Shown here: positions 1-11,795 of the stretch, piece after piece
Position numbering within the stretch: the stretch's first letter is position 1
Layout of the letters: each line of letters opens with the position of its first letter
Assembly (NCBI GenBank): GCA_035772785.1
Contig: JAOCPU010000035.1
Span: 1 to 64,000, forward strand
Reading direction: 5' to 3'
Length of the DNA stretch: 64,000 nucleotides
Origin: Phlebiopsis flavidoalba
Lineage: Eukaryota; Basidiomycota; Agaricomycetes; Polyporales; Phanerochaetaceae
Translations under genes and position numbers: made by a program
Notes under the pieces: generated by a model
The model's database searches: none
What the model was told of the DNA's origin: nothing
The model's input: the letters and a program-made list of their open reading frames with translations, nothing else

Positions 1-110
1 CCTTCTCTTTTTTTTTTTTTTTTCTTTCACCCCCCCCCCCGCCCCCCCCCCCCCCCCGCGGCGCCCGCCCCCCCCCCCCCCCCCCCCCCCCTTCCCCATA
101 CCTGCGCTGA
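1..110. repeat. Homopolymer / low-complexity C tract
   Basis: A run of T is followed by an almost pure C tract, broken only by a few G and T, up to about position 92. It is not coding in any frame. It lies at the edge of the window just upstream of a SET-gene exon, so it may be an intronic pyrimidine tract inflated by sequencing noise. Confidence 0.7.
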
Positions 111-118
111 CTGGCGCA

Positions 119-432
119 GATTAAACTCGCCCTCCGGATGCTCAAAGACGAGGGTCTCATACACTACGCCGCCTCCTTCGCCTACGACTCCCTTCCAAGC
201 TCTGCGTGCTCGTAAGCCCTTCCCCTCCCCGCTTCACAAAACCCCGCTGACCCGCTGCAGGTGGGCGACTATGCGACGCAAAGGCGTGGGTGCGCCGTGC
301 GTGGGAGGTGTCGTGCGCCACGAACGGGCGCGGACAGCACCGCGGCGCGCATGTTTAAGCTGTATTGGGCAAACACCGCGCTCGCATCCGCTTGCGGGGC
401 GGTTGGCTGCTGCGACGCTTTCTGGACCTGAC
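119..432 (+). CDS. 3' part of a SMYD-like SET-domain protein, partial and noisy
   Basis: Only the C-terminal helical region of a fungal SMYD-type (SET/MYND) putative lysine methyltransferase is visible. The exon after position 119 reads IKLALRMLKDEGLIHYAASF. An intron of about 50 bp ends in a CAG near 260, and the next exon begins VGDYA, followed by a stretch resembling the family's 'EDS.AAR...NPR.HP' ending. The same block order (ALRML...YASSFAY...VGDYA.AREW) recurs at 1.69-1.85 kb, so this is probably the older of two tandem copies. The SET catalytic part would lie left of the window. Frame changes occur after 300. The family call rests on remembered homologues and is moderate. Confidence 0.4.
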
Positions 433-880
433 TAGATTTGCTATGCTATGGGTCTCTCTCGTTTCGTCCTTTGTTGTGTACCCCATGCTGATTGACGGCG
501 CGCGCTCACACCCGCTCGTGACGCGCCTCCCAAACTAGACACTTTCGGGCCTGCTGAATCTCTCGTTGTAACGTGCTCTCTTTGTCCCGCGTCCCCCATG
601 CTGATTTGTGTCCGCTGTCGCCCGTGTAGCCTTTATGATACGTCTTTTTGCATGCCCCGCGCCGCGTGGCGTTCATATCGATGACGCGAAGCCGCGTTGA
701 TACACGTTTTTGCAGGCGCGGATATCGTGCACATATACGCGTGGCTTGCCTCGCAACGCGCACAACACACCGCCGACGCGTGCGCGCGCACGGGCCGTAC
801 GCGCGTACGGGATCATAAAAGAGCTGTCTCTTTAACTACAGCGAAACACAAAGCACCCACACGCAACGCCACCTTGACAC
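433..880. other. Intergenic, GC-rich
   Basis: No conserved coding stretch was recognised on either strand. It contains a perfect 16-bp palindrome, CCGTACGCGCGTACGG, at 795-810. It separates the two SET-like copies. Confidence 0.4.
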
Positions 881-1995
881 AATGGATTGCGCAGGGACCA
901 TCCTCCCCTTCCCACGCCTCCCTCCCAGACGTGCCCTCTCTCCCTCGTCCCAATCCCTAGACAATAGGCCTCGGCCGTCCGCACGACCGCCCCTTCGCCC
1001 GAGGCAGCACCCTCCTCTCTCGAACCCCCGCTCCTCACCCAATCCCCTCCGCCGCAGCCCACGCACCCTCGCCCGCGCGCTCTCTGCGCTGTCCCTAGAC
1101 GCGCAAGCCGCCTTCCGTGCCCTTCACAACGCGCACAAAGTTGTCATTGTGAGTCCCGACGCGGGCGACCACGGGCACGTTCGAGAGCAACGTGCTGCCG
1201 TGCTGGGGCAACGACGCGCGACACCGGGCACGTCGCGCCGCGGGGCGGCGTGTTCCTCGCCGCCTTGCAAGGCTCACGCGCGGGGTGTGCGCCGAATGTG
1301 ATAATCACTGGGACGCGACCGTGAAATCTCCTCGTTTGTCCGCCGTGCGCTGAGGAATATTTAGTAAGTGAAGGAGAGGAGCTTGTGATAGTGTCGCGTA
1401 GATGGCGCGTTGTTGGCGCCGCATGTGGGATGGCGCGGCAGCGCGAACTCCTGAGATCGATGGTTCGGGTTTTGAGTGTGTGTGTGAGGTGTTGTGTGCG
1501 CTCGGGGGGCGCGGCGGCGCGCGCGGAGAGCGATGCGCGCGCGAGGCGCTGCGCCGAGAACGTACGCGGCGCACATGCGCTGTGCGAGGTTCGGGGAACC
1601 CGATGGAGGGCTTCTGCGAGGTAACGCTGCTCGCCTTTCTGTATAACCGTCCCAAGCTCGAAGCTGAGAAAAGCCCAGGCATATTGTCGCGGCCCTCCGA
1701 ATGCTTGCGCGCCGATGGCGCCTGCCGGTGTACGCCTCCTCCTTCGCGTACAGCGGCTTCCACTGCTGCGCGGTCGTGGGCGACTACGCGAGCGCGCGCG
1801 AGTGGTGCGCGCGTCGCGCACGACGCGTCGGCGGTCGCGTTTGGTAGTGCGCATGCGGCGCAGGCGTGGAAGCTGCTGCTCTGTGTGAGCCGCGGGCCGT
1901 ATGTGCCGCGCGGGCGAGCGCGCGACGAGGACGATGGCGGGGCCCCAGGAAAGGCGGCGTTAGTGGGCGGTGTTAATTGGGTTGGCGTGATTTGA
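880..1995 (+). CDS. SMYD-like SET-domain protein, second tandem copy, frame-broken
   Basis: Fragments in changing + frames follow the order of fungal SMYD-like SET proteins, putative protein lysine methyltransferases. They are DAQAAFRALHNAHKVV near 1100, GVFLAALQGSRAGCAPNVII near 1250 (equivalent to the conserved GVFL..SRINHSC.PN segment), then GEELVI near 1375, a Cys/SDARR-like post-SET stretch near 1500-1560, and a C-terminal region with ALRML..YASSFAYSGFHCCAVVGDYASAREWC near 1700-1800. The canonical NHSC is degraded to SRAGCAPN. No start codon is secure; an ATG exists at 882 but the first 70 residues after it are low complexity. It could be a true gene with read errors or a decayed duplicate. 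Confidence 0.4.
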
Positions 1996-3350
1996 GAGTG
2001 GGTTTTTTATTAGGATTTTTTATATCGTCAGACTGTGCTGTGATGACACTATGGACATCTGTTTAGACAACGACACAGTTGTTGTACCTCATTAGAGGGA
2101 TACCATATCACTCATGAAAGCTTCCTCTTGGCTGAGTGTTGTTAAATGTGCAGCTAGAGCGCTGCACCGGTCCAGCTGTTGACCTCGAACTAACTCGTGA
2201 GAGTGAGAGAGCGTTCTAAACAATTGCGCCCCTGCACAGGCTTCTTATCCCTTTCGAGGTGTGCCATCAGGTCAGTAGAGGTATGGGAGCGACGGGACAG
2301 GATCTAAAGCACGTACGAGCTATTATGGACTCGCTCGCTTAGTGATGAAGTCCTTGTTCAGCGTGTGATTTTCGCCAAGTTCGCGCAACCGGGGTGATCT
2401 CGGGCATAGCTCTGGGGGCTTTCCGGGGGCGAGTGGCCTTCAGGTCAATCAAAGCAGGTCAGTTTGGGGACCTATAGCGCGAGAGACGGGGCGGGGGACA
2501 TGATACATGGTGGAGACCAAAAATGCGTGCTTGATTATATACTTCCTCGTACGTGTCTCCCAGTCATTCCTGTAAGTGGGATATAACGCGTGTGGGGGGT
2601 ATATGGGGACCCGCTTGAGGAGAATTTGCGCGGTTGAGATCCAGGTCTCTGTTAGGCGATAACCAAGATGAGCTGCGTGGCCGCGTCATCTGCAGCTTAG
2701 GGTTGGAGCCTGCAGTTGTGCCAATGACGACGCAGCCGTTTTCAGCATGCTGGTGGTTATGACGTCTCGCAACAAGTGCGCGGGTGTCGCGATAGAGCAA
2801 CATCTGTCATGAGCAGCGACTTGACGCGTGTGACTGGGAGCGTGTTTTGAATTCGACCTAGATGCGCTACCTAGAGCTTTGAGCGACTTCTTCATAGCGT
2901 TAATTGCGGTTCATTTACGCATATAGAAAATTTCATGGTTTATACACGGCACTGATGATACATACGCACACTATCAGCTGGGGCAGGTGTGACGAGATTA
3001 TGACAAAGAGGCAAACCGCCGCGCTCCGGCGACGTTAATAGGCCGCGCGGGGAAATCGGGGGGCGCGGGAAAACCTCCGAAATAGGATACAAAACGTCGG
3101 GATTAGGTAAGCTAACACGGCGGCGCTCCGCATCTAAATTCCAAGCTCGCGATTGTGGTCTCAATCCGAGCCGAAACTTTGAGCTGTTTGTGAGCTTAGT
3201 TGGCGCCCGAAGGGACGCTGTATTAGCACGATTCCTGGCCTACGAAGACCAAGAGACCGCTTTGTGGTCCTATTACGGGTGTTTCCCTATTGGCTGACGC
3301 ACTCTTTGGCTACGTCACCGTGCTGGCGTAGCCCGATATTCTGACACACG
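1996..3350. other. No recognisable gene
   Basis: Only short, mutually overlapping ORFs without conserved motifs are present on both strands. I see no repeats or RNA genes here. Confidence 0.4.
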
Positions 3351-3839
3351 TTGGAGGTTTGCCCTACTACGGCGGTGCCCGGTGCCAGACTTCAAGTGAA
3401 GAGAAGGTCGGTATCGTACCTGGGAGAGCATATAGAAGCAACAAGCGTCCGTTTGAGTTTGTTATATGAGATCGCAGTGATTACTCTCATATCAGTCTCG
3501 AAACTCGTGTCCATGTCTTTCTGGTATTCCCAAAGCCGCATCCCGAAAAATACATCGACCTGCTCAACGAGACGTGATTCAAAAATACGCGAATTGGATC
3601 CACCTACGAAGCCCGTCAAGGTCCCATATCCGTTTGTCTTGATGTACACGCAGACGACTAACACGCACGCTCATAGGCGGGCGACTTTGGACTATCGGAG
3701 CGCAAACTCATGGGGACTTCTTCTGTCACGGGGAACGTGTTTGAGGAAGAGTCGAGACCTAGGCGATCGCGCGCAGTTGTATCCGCTCGGAGCAAAGGGC
3801 AAGAGGGAGGATTTGGTTCTCATCTCACCGGCTTGTTTT

Positions 3840-3892
3840 TGTGCTTCTTTTTTTGTTGTTTTTTTTTGTTTTTTTTTTTTGTTCACCGTGCA
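3840..3892. repeat. T-rich low-complexity tract
   Basis: Poly-T stretches interrupted by G or C precede the unrecognised + strand gene. They could be a promoter pyrimidine tract or a poorly resolved homopolymer. Confidence 0.6.
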
Positions 3893-4047
3893 AGGAGCAT
3901 AGACAGCCTCTGCTGGGGCTGAAGGGTGCGTATCCTAGTTATTTCGTGCAGTTTATATTATGCCACTCGAAGCAGGCGAAGACGCGAATTGACCCTCACT
4001 CGTAAATCTCAGTTCGGCCCCGGGAGCTGCAGACGGAGGCCTTAATT

Positions 4048-4770
4048 TTGAGCCTTCGTTTCGACAGAGAGCGAGGTGCATTCCTAATTCAATGCACCAC
4101 CGTGCGTATGACAGTGGTGCCCGACAAATTGCTGTCGGCCCTCAAGGACATACCGATGATCAAAAAGAAGATGCTCGTAACTCAAGTTTTTACATGTGAC
4201 GGCTTTGTTCTCTACCTTGCGAGCAAGTGTACGGTCGTTTCATTCTCAACATTTCGAACCCTCTGATGCATACTCGAACTCCATGCAGCTACTCGGCGGT
4301 GACCGTCTCTTTGAAGGGAGAGGCTTCAATTCCAGGCACTCCAGTACCTCTATCAGCAGGAGCTTCCATGAAGTGGCATCTTTCTGGTGGCGAACACGGC
4401 GAGATATATCGCAGCTCATACCGCAAGGCCGACGAGCCCGGGTACGCGCCCTTGTTTACAACATCAAGTCCGTTCGGCGCCGCCTCTCTTGGGTCGTCGA
4501 GACCTGCCTACCGACAACCCCAGAGCCATAACGAAAAAGAAGAAGAGTAAGCACCATAATGTCAGTGTGAAGGCCCAAACTGACGTAACTTCTCTTGACT
4601 ACAAAGGTGGCTAGACGTCGAAGTTCCATGGAATGAGTTGGACGAAGACGGGTTGAATCAGACGAAGAGAGAGAGGTAAGCATCTTGACTATTATCGACC
4701 TTCCCCTAAGTTTTCCCACCCAGGGTTCCGAAGAAGACGATGGTGACGAAGATGACGATTGAGCACATGA
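4048..4770 (+). CDS. Hypothetical protein with acidic C-terminus
   Basis: I do not recognise this gene. An open stretch from 4048 (MSLRFDRERGAFLIQ...) passes, after a frame change near 4230, into a second stretch rich in Ser, Pro and Gly (EASIPGTPVPLSAGASMKWH). An exon reading WLDVEVPWNELDEDG follows at about 4611. A plausible 50-bp intron (GTAAGC...CACCCAG) then leads to a final exon, GSEEDDGDEDDD and a stop, near 4768. The acidic tail and correct splice sites argue for a real gene. The true start may be further upstream. It runs convergently with the CHAT gene, whose stop lies about 150 bp away. Confidence 0.35.
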
Positions 4771-4923
4771 TACTGGGGACGTTGGGGCGACTGTCCATGC
4801 CGAATGAAATTGGTAGTGGCTACGGAGACGGGATCGAGCGGCGGTCGACCTGGCCCCACTACATCGAGAGAAAATCATTTGAAATCTCAGAGTTATGACT
4901 AGTGTTTGTGAATAGTACCGTCC

Positions 4924-7900
4924 CTACGCTCCAATATGAATAAAGTTGACCCATCTCTCCAAATTGACTTTCCGTTCGCGCATACGAGCCGTGGCGGAAG
5001 CAAACGGCCTTAGCCGCATTCTGGAACTGCTGCTCGTGCCCAACAGGCTCAGCTGTGTCATCCTTTTCGCTCTGCCCGAGTACGACCTGATAGAAATCAT
5101 GCGCGAACAAGGGTCCATCTTCGTCCTTCAGTTGCCACATGGTACCAACCACGCTCCGGAAGCCAGAAAACTGCATCGCGGCTGCGAGGTGCAAGGCTTC
5201 CTCGGAGGCGCTATCCTTCGTTTGCTCCGCGGTATGGCAAGCCGACAGAACCGCCAGCTCGGGGGCGTTGTGGAGGCCTGCCTTGATGATATCCAGTAGA
5301 TTGAGACGTTGTTTGTCGGAGAGTATGAAGGCGGAGTTGAAGGGCTCTCCTGGCTCCAGCACCCGTGGCACGTGAAGTGCACCCACGGTCTGACTGAGAG
5401 CCCAGCGACCACCTTCCCAAGGTTGCATTCGCTCCCGACGGCGAGAGATAAATGATCGGGATACGCGAAATGATCCTTCAGAACTTGTAGCTCTCTTGGT
5501 TAGCCGATTCCAGAGTATCGTCGAGTAATGCGACACCAAGGAGACTGGGTCTGTTGTCAGGAAGTTTGGCTGGAATATTTCTGCGGGCTTGTAGTAGCGC
5601 TGTGAGGGTAGGGGTGTACGAAGATACGTATTCATCTGGAAGGTATCGCTTCTTGGATTTCTTTCCCACGCTCTCCATGGGTCCTGCCGCGTGTAGAGGA
5701 ATGGTAGACAAAACCGAAGTAGGACACCACCATATCCGAGATCCTCGTTGAATGCCAAGCTCCTTGAGTTTCTCAACAACGGGGCCAGCAAGCAGCCGCC
5801 AGATGTCTTCCAGCGCTCGAGACAAAGCTTTGTCGTATTTCTTCGGGCTAAGACCCAGTTCCAAGCGTTTTTCTGCCAAATCGTTGGAGATTACGATTGC
5901 GGTGTCATAGAATGAGCTTTCGAGGGGATCGGGATGATGGAGCCGTTGGGATGGAGAATGAGCGCATCTGATCGATATTTTGCTGTGGTTTGACGACTAT
6001 GACGGGCCCTTCTTCAGACACTGCTCGTAAATCGTTCCAAGATGGTAAACGAAGGAAGTTGCCCATTCCCGGAAGACTGCGAAGCTTTTCGACGAGATCA
6101 TGAACCTCAGTTGTGAGTCGACGCTTCGTTTTCTAACATCGCGCCATAGGGGTCGCCCGCGGTCTTGTCCGATCGGTTCAAAAAGGGAGAAGCGGAAGTT
6201 CCGAGCATTTCAAGGTCACGGCTCTTCGCCAGAAAGGCATCCCTCAAGTCCCGACTTTCATCAGAGTCCAATTCATCGAGCGGAGTACGCCACTGTCGGA
6301 CTTGGGACCATAGAAGTGCTCTGCCCTGTTCGAGCATCTCCACTGCCAAGGACAAATTCTTTTGGGCAATCGCGTATGATGCGGCATCCATGGAAAGAGA
6401 TCCCAACGTATGGACTACAGCATGCTGCATCTGGAGTGTGGGGCAATGGCGAGATTGCGCTCAGAAAGTTCCAGACATGTGCGGTAGGCTTCTAAGGTGG
6501 ATTCGTCGTTGGCTTCATGTGCCAATCTTTGCCCAAAGCATGGGCTGCCTGGAGCTGTTCAGCGCGGCTAAGAACTGGCTCTGACAAGGCGCTATAGATG
6601 GGCACGATCAGTGCTCTAAACTCGAAAACGTCATCGGATGAGTAAACCTTTCTTTTGCGTATGGAGAATTGCATTGGTGCGGTCCTGTTTCCCCAGCGGT
6701 GACCTTAAAACCTACAACCCCGCTCAACAAGAGACGAAGCTAAAAGGCTAAGACAACGAAGTCGCTCAGGATGACCTTGCTCTGGAGGGTACTCTGCCAC
6801 ATCGTGACGGCCAATCCAATGCCCTCGTCGAGATCTTCTGTCTGACGGACCTCCATATACCGTAGTTGCAGTACCAGTACCGTGCAGAGAAATCATTGAG
6901 GAGGAGAGCTGGGTGATGACTAAAATGGTTTGTTGTCACGAGAGCCTGAGGCTAGCGATAGGATTGTCGAAAGTAGCCAATGGATGCGTCCAGGTCCTCG
7001 CGTCTTTTGGTGTGAGAGAAGCGGAATTGATAAGCCCCTGCGAGAGTGTACAGTATGAGACGGTCGGTACTGAGAGTGAGGTGGGCACATGTCCAATGCT
7101 CTTCCCCCGTACAGCATACACTCCTCGATCGGCAACAAGTCGACCGTTTTTCGAGTTGGGTTTTGCGATCATTCTATCTTCTTGAGCCTAGTGTGCAAGC
7201 AACTCGCCAGCTCAGTTGTGAGATGAGACGAAGAGAGGAGGGTGCTTCGGGTGGATGCAATTGAATTGATTCCTTGAGATACGCGAGCGAACGCATCTAT
7301 CAGAGTCGTCAAGTTGTTCCGTTTGGATGAAGCGCAGAAGCAGAGCAGCGGAGAGCACATCCAACACTTGGGCCCGTCCCGGGTGTCCTTTGAGGCGGTG
7401 AATAATTGAAGGGGCTTGTTTCGTGTCCGTACGTACTTCTGGATGCTGATGCTTAGATCATCTAGGCTAGGAAGCTACCTGTGCGCGCAAAGCGCGCCGA
7501 GAGCGCGGATGCAAGCCCGAGCGTTGAAACAAAAGGCGTATGGGTGATTCCGAGGCATTCGGTCCAATTCGCATCGTCTCTTGGAAGTTGGCAATGGCTT
7601 CCTGCAAATCGTCCAGATGCCCGAACATATCGAACCTCCGTCGCAGACTAGTGGCGAGGGTTCCTAGGATAGTCAACCTACTAGGGGACCCTGGAGGGCA
7701 AAGCCCCAAGTGCCTTACGACCATACTCGATATAAATACCTTCTCCTGACGTCTTCTTGCATAGGATTCCTTCCGCCGACGTTTGGTGAAAAAAAAATGT
7801 CCGTAAAAATGTTAGGTGTCGTCGAGAGCACTGCTCAAACGCTGACATCATGTCCCACGCTAGTGCGGGGCTGATTCTGCGTACTCGACCGCGAGAGCCT

Positions 7901-10422
7901 CCTCGTAATAATGAATGGCTAGCTCCAAGTCTTCTGACTTTCCTAGCTGACCGTAACGAGTTCCCAAGAGAAGACGCTAGTACGCCGAGTACCCCAGGTC
8001 TAACCATGGGTTCTCCGTGGCAGTCCCCTTGAGAGCTTTGTTCTCCATATTTGATGCTATTCTCCAGATCTTGCGAGTTCTTGGTGACCGTCAAAAAACG
8101 GTCTGATAATGCGGTACAAAGGTCTGACATCACTTGAACCCGAACAGGGGGAGGAAGCATTGGCGAATCTAGAATTGTTTGGAAGTTCTGTATCGCTCCT
8201 TCTAAATCTTTTGGCGAGCCACTGATGCGATAGCGGTCGAGCCAAAGACACGGCCAAGTCCCCCTAGCATTGGGACGCGCATAGGATGGCCGAGGCGGAA
8301 AAAAAGCAAGGGCTTTGGTTATCGGTATTCCAAGGACCTACGAAGGTCCTCGTCGTTTTTGGCATGAATGAAACGCGCGCACGAGTGAGAGCATCTGAAC
8401 AGGCCTCCCAGTAAGAATGGATGCTGTGGACTTGTCTCGGGAGTGAGAGAGGATGCTTCCTCTGACAGTTGAATTGCCCGATTAATATGCTCAGGGTTCC
8501 CCGTTTCAATGAACTGCTGAAGATAGGCCATCCCGAGCGTAGGACAGTATTGATGGACGACCTTTGTGACCGGAAGGGGTGATGGTTAAAGCTGATGTCG
8601 CAAGTTCGACCACGCGGGCGAGATGGTCTGGGTCTCGAAGGCGCGAAAAGCGATCGGCCATGACGTTCAATCATGTCAAGCAAGAACATCGGTCGAAATA
8701 CCGGCGTGAGGCGCAGAGGAGGCGTATGCCTCTTCCATGTACCGTATCGCTGTGTCAATGTCTTTGGACGATCCAGTCAATCTGACTCGTAGCGAATAGC
8801 AACATTCCAACGGAGGAGAGCACCATAGAGCGATAGAGGTTTCCGGATTTAGGACAGTAATCCAACGCCTGGGGTCGCAGTGTCCAGAGCTCTTCGTAAG
8901 AAGGAAGCTTTCCCGGTCTCATCGAACGAGCCTATGAAGGTACCAACAGACCCTGTCACCAAAAGTGTGCGCACGTGGGCCTCCCTGGGGCAAACCTGGA
9001 GCCCTTCAGAGAACGCCTTAATCGCTTCGTTGAGATCCTCTTTGTTATGCTGCCTCCAGGAAGCGCGAGTAAAGTGATGAGCCCAGGTTCATCAGGGCCC
9101 ACAGTCGGCATGTACTGTTGGCATGAGACAGGGATAGCGCCTCTCTTGCGAGATCTATAGATTCATCCAAATCCTCCATGTGCCCAGACGTTTGTGGCAG
9201 TGAAGAACAAGGCAGCTGAGAGGCGATGGAGAGCGACAGGACGAAGACGAGATGATTGGGGGGTCAGCTTGATGGCCTCTCTGATCGGTGCGTAACACAC
9301 TCTTGGACGCTGAATTGGCTGCAGTTGTGGAAGTAACGAACCCAGAGCGCGTATGCAAGGACGACTAAGCACTGAGCGCGCTCGGGATGTCCCGCAGGGG
9401 AGAGAGCAAGAGCTTCATTGCCGTGTTGAATGGCGGTGTGGAGGTAAGATTCGTCTCCGAAAAGAGATGAACCGGCATCAGCTTCGATGAGGAGGCAGCA
9501 CAGAGCGCAAGGATCTGCTGAAGAGGTGCCGCGAGGGATACATCGAGAATTGCGGTCTGCGACCTGGACGGAAGCAATCTAAGTCACCTCTGTTCCCAGT
9601 GTGCTCGAAACGGAGGCGATGGGTGGTGGACTTTGTGATGAGTATATCAACTGGAGTGCGCTGATCGCTGGCTTGCAAAACTGGCTGCGTCTTCAACGTA
9701 GGCGATTTGCTGCATCGAGATAAGCAAGTTTGGAACGCTCTTCGTATGCAACTAGCTGTGTGCGTGACGCGGTGTGGAGTATAGCGCGGTATATCGATGT
9801 GTTAGGGTGAATAGGGGAAAGCGCACGCTGACTGTGTGACAGGCATTGATCCAGCAACGTTCTTTGTCCTGCATGTTCGAACCATGAAAGATAGATGTCG
9901 GTCAGGGTGATTGTGAAGTTTCTGTTCATCGTCCTTTCCGGGTCGGAACAGGGGAGCAGAGCCTCCCTCCCGCGCGTCGACGCTGTCATAGAGGTCCTCC
10001 AGAATGCCAGTGCGTTGAAAGCGAATGTGAAAAGCGTCCGATAGGAACAACACTAGATCGAAACGATCTAGGTGGCCAGGAGGACGGAGGAGGAGCCCCT
10101 CACGGAGAGCGTGTATGCACTGGTGGATGCTCTCGATTTTCCATGTGATATTGTAGTGTGCGAGAAGGGAATGTGCGAGCGATAGTAGAGGGCCCGCGTC
10201 AGAGTTCCTGTTCAAGGATACGGCCTCACGTGCAGCGGATATGGCGTCTTCAAGACTTTGGGGATTTCGATCGGCGGGGGACTGATTGTCCCCTGTCTCT
10301 TGTCCCCGGCTCTGTAATATGCGGGCGATTTGGGGACCTTGTAACCGTGTAATCAGCGGCTCCGCAATGTAGAATCGCCAAAAGGCCTTCCATCGGGCTG
10401 TGAGCTCTTCGGTTATCCACAT
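4924..10422 (-). CDS. TPR-repeat CHAT-domain protein
   Basis: This is a long protein with an N-terminal array of tetratricopeptide-like repeats and a C-terminal CHAT domain (caspase/HetF-associated, a caspase-fold cysteine peptidase family often joined to TPRs). The start is ATG at 10422 (MWITEELTARWKAFW). Repeat motifs such as FEHTGN..DLD, AREAVSL, LA..L and GPLLSLAHSLLAHY recur between 10.3 and 6 kb. The CHAT domain spans about 5.9-4.93 kb. It shows the putative catalytic His in WVHFTCHG (His codon 5365-5367) and Cys in LAVLSACHTA (Cys codon 5237-5239), then the conserved EEALHLAAAMQFSGFRSVVG and GTMW segments. It ends ERWVNFIHIGA with a TAG at 4924. Frame jumps every few hundred bases are read as indel noise. 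Such proteins are abundant in Agaricomycetes and resemble NLR-type or death effectors. A protease role here is inferred from the intact dyad only. Confidence 0.8.
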
Positions 10423-11795
10423 TTTCTACCCAGGCCCTCGTCAGCTAGAGAAGAAGACAGAATAGACGGAGTCCAAACTTCTAGTGGAGCTACTTGAGCA
10501 GTGGTCGGAACTTTCGAGACGGCTGGTGCATGCATATGTCTCGCCGGAAAAGAGACGAAAAGGGTAGACACGCACCTGGTTGAGACAAGTATTATCAAAT
10601 CAACCTTCTGAAATTGTTATAGATACGTCAGTGACGAGCACGACGGGTGCATGTCAACGCCCTCACCTAGCCAGCCGTGGGGTAACAGAATGAGAAACTA
10701 GGACAAGATCGATGTTCGAGCTGAACCGCAGTTTGCAGACTGCGGACCGGCCGAGTACGCATGGAAGAGCAACGAGGCGTCTCGTCGAGCGAAACCTTGT
10801 CATTTTGAACTCATTCACAGTTTCTCCGAATGAGAGCGACGTTCGACACGACTCTACCAGATAATTTCGGTGTACGTAAGAAAGAATATTGTTAAAAGAC
10901 GATTACGCATGAATATTGAGTACTCACCTTGTTTGCAGCAGGGCCGGTACACCGGTCGGGTAAGCATCCATAGTCGATGGCTCGTGCGGAGATGCAGATG
11001 GTGCTGAATTGTCCGTCAAAGGTTCGGGGGATGAACTTTAACTTTCATATTCACAGCCGGCTTCTGATGAATAGGGTCGAAGGTTTGTGCGCCGATTCAA
11101 TGAGATTTGTGTACGACGCATATAAGTTGACGGCGTCCATTCTTCTCCACGACGAGGCAAATAGAGGCACGACGTGTCAACGACGTGTCGGACCCACTAA
11201 ATCAGGGATAGATACAGGATCTTGGCGCGAGACTAGAGAGCTACCAATTCACGGTGAGAATGTGCGCCACATAGGACATCAAGACGGGAAGACTATGTGG
11301 ACTGTAACTTACTAGATGTCGTCAATTTCAGTTTACTCCAGGTTAACAAACTCCTTGAGTCGGATGGAAAGCCTCTGAGGACTGTTGTTTTGAATCATTG
11401 ATATTTTGTCTATATTTCATGTCGAGCAGCTAGTCGTTGCCACAAGCTCGGCACGATTAAGTGCTAGAGCATAATCCTGAGGTCGCCTCTACATGTAGTG
11501 GACATTGCGCTATGTTTCGTTGCTTGGTTTCATGTAGGTAGTTCGGGTCAAGCCGAGGTCAAGCAGGGCCTGGCGCCTCGGCGTACGTGTGAATTAGCTA
11601 CCTGATTCGGTTGCTCAGACGGTCGCCCTTTCGGCGACACTCAGCGACCACTCTCGTCTGCCTACTTCTTCAATCATCTGCACACGACCTTGCTTGTAGA
11701 AATGCGTCCACTTCCTCTCAAGAATTAGACACACGTTGAAATCTTGGCTAATAAACCCTCAGAAGTAAACAGGAACTTGCTAGCCTAATACTCCC
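10423..11795. other. Intergenic between CHAT gene and HEM14
   Basis: This holds the divergent upstream regions of the TPR-CHAT gene (-) and HEM14 (+). An ORF at 10977-11315 on + has no recognisable motif and is probably fortuitous. Confidence 0.4.

Noticed and set aside
1..110. Telomeric sequence at the left edge
   Set aside because: The tract is poly-C with occasional G, not TTAGGG/CCCTAA-type repeats.
795..810. Perfect 16-bp palindrome CCGTACGCGCGTACGG
   Set aside because: In GC-rich CpG/GTAC sequence such palindromes are common, and it has no neighbours or gene context suggesting an operator. A similar small one occurs near 58231.
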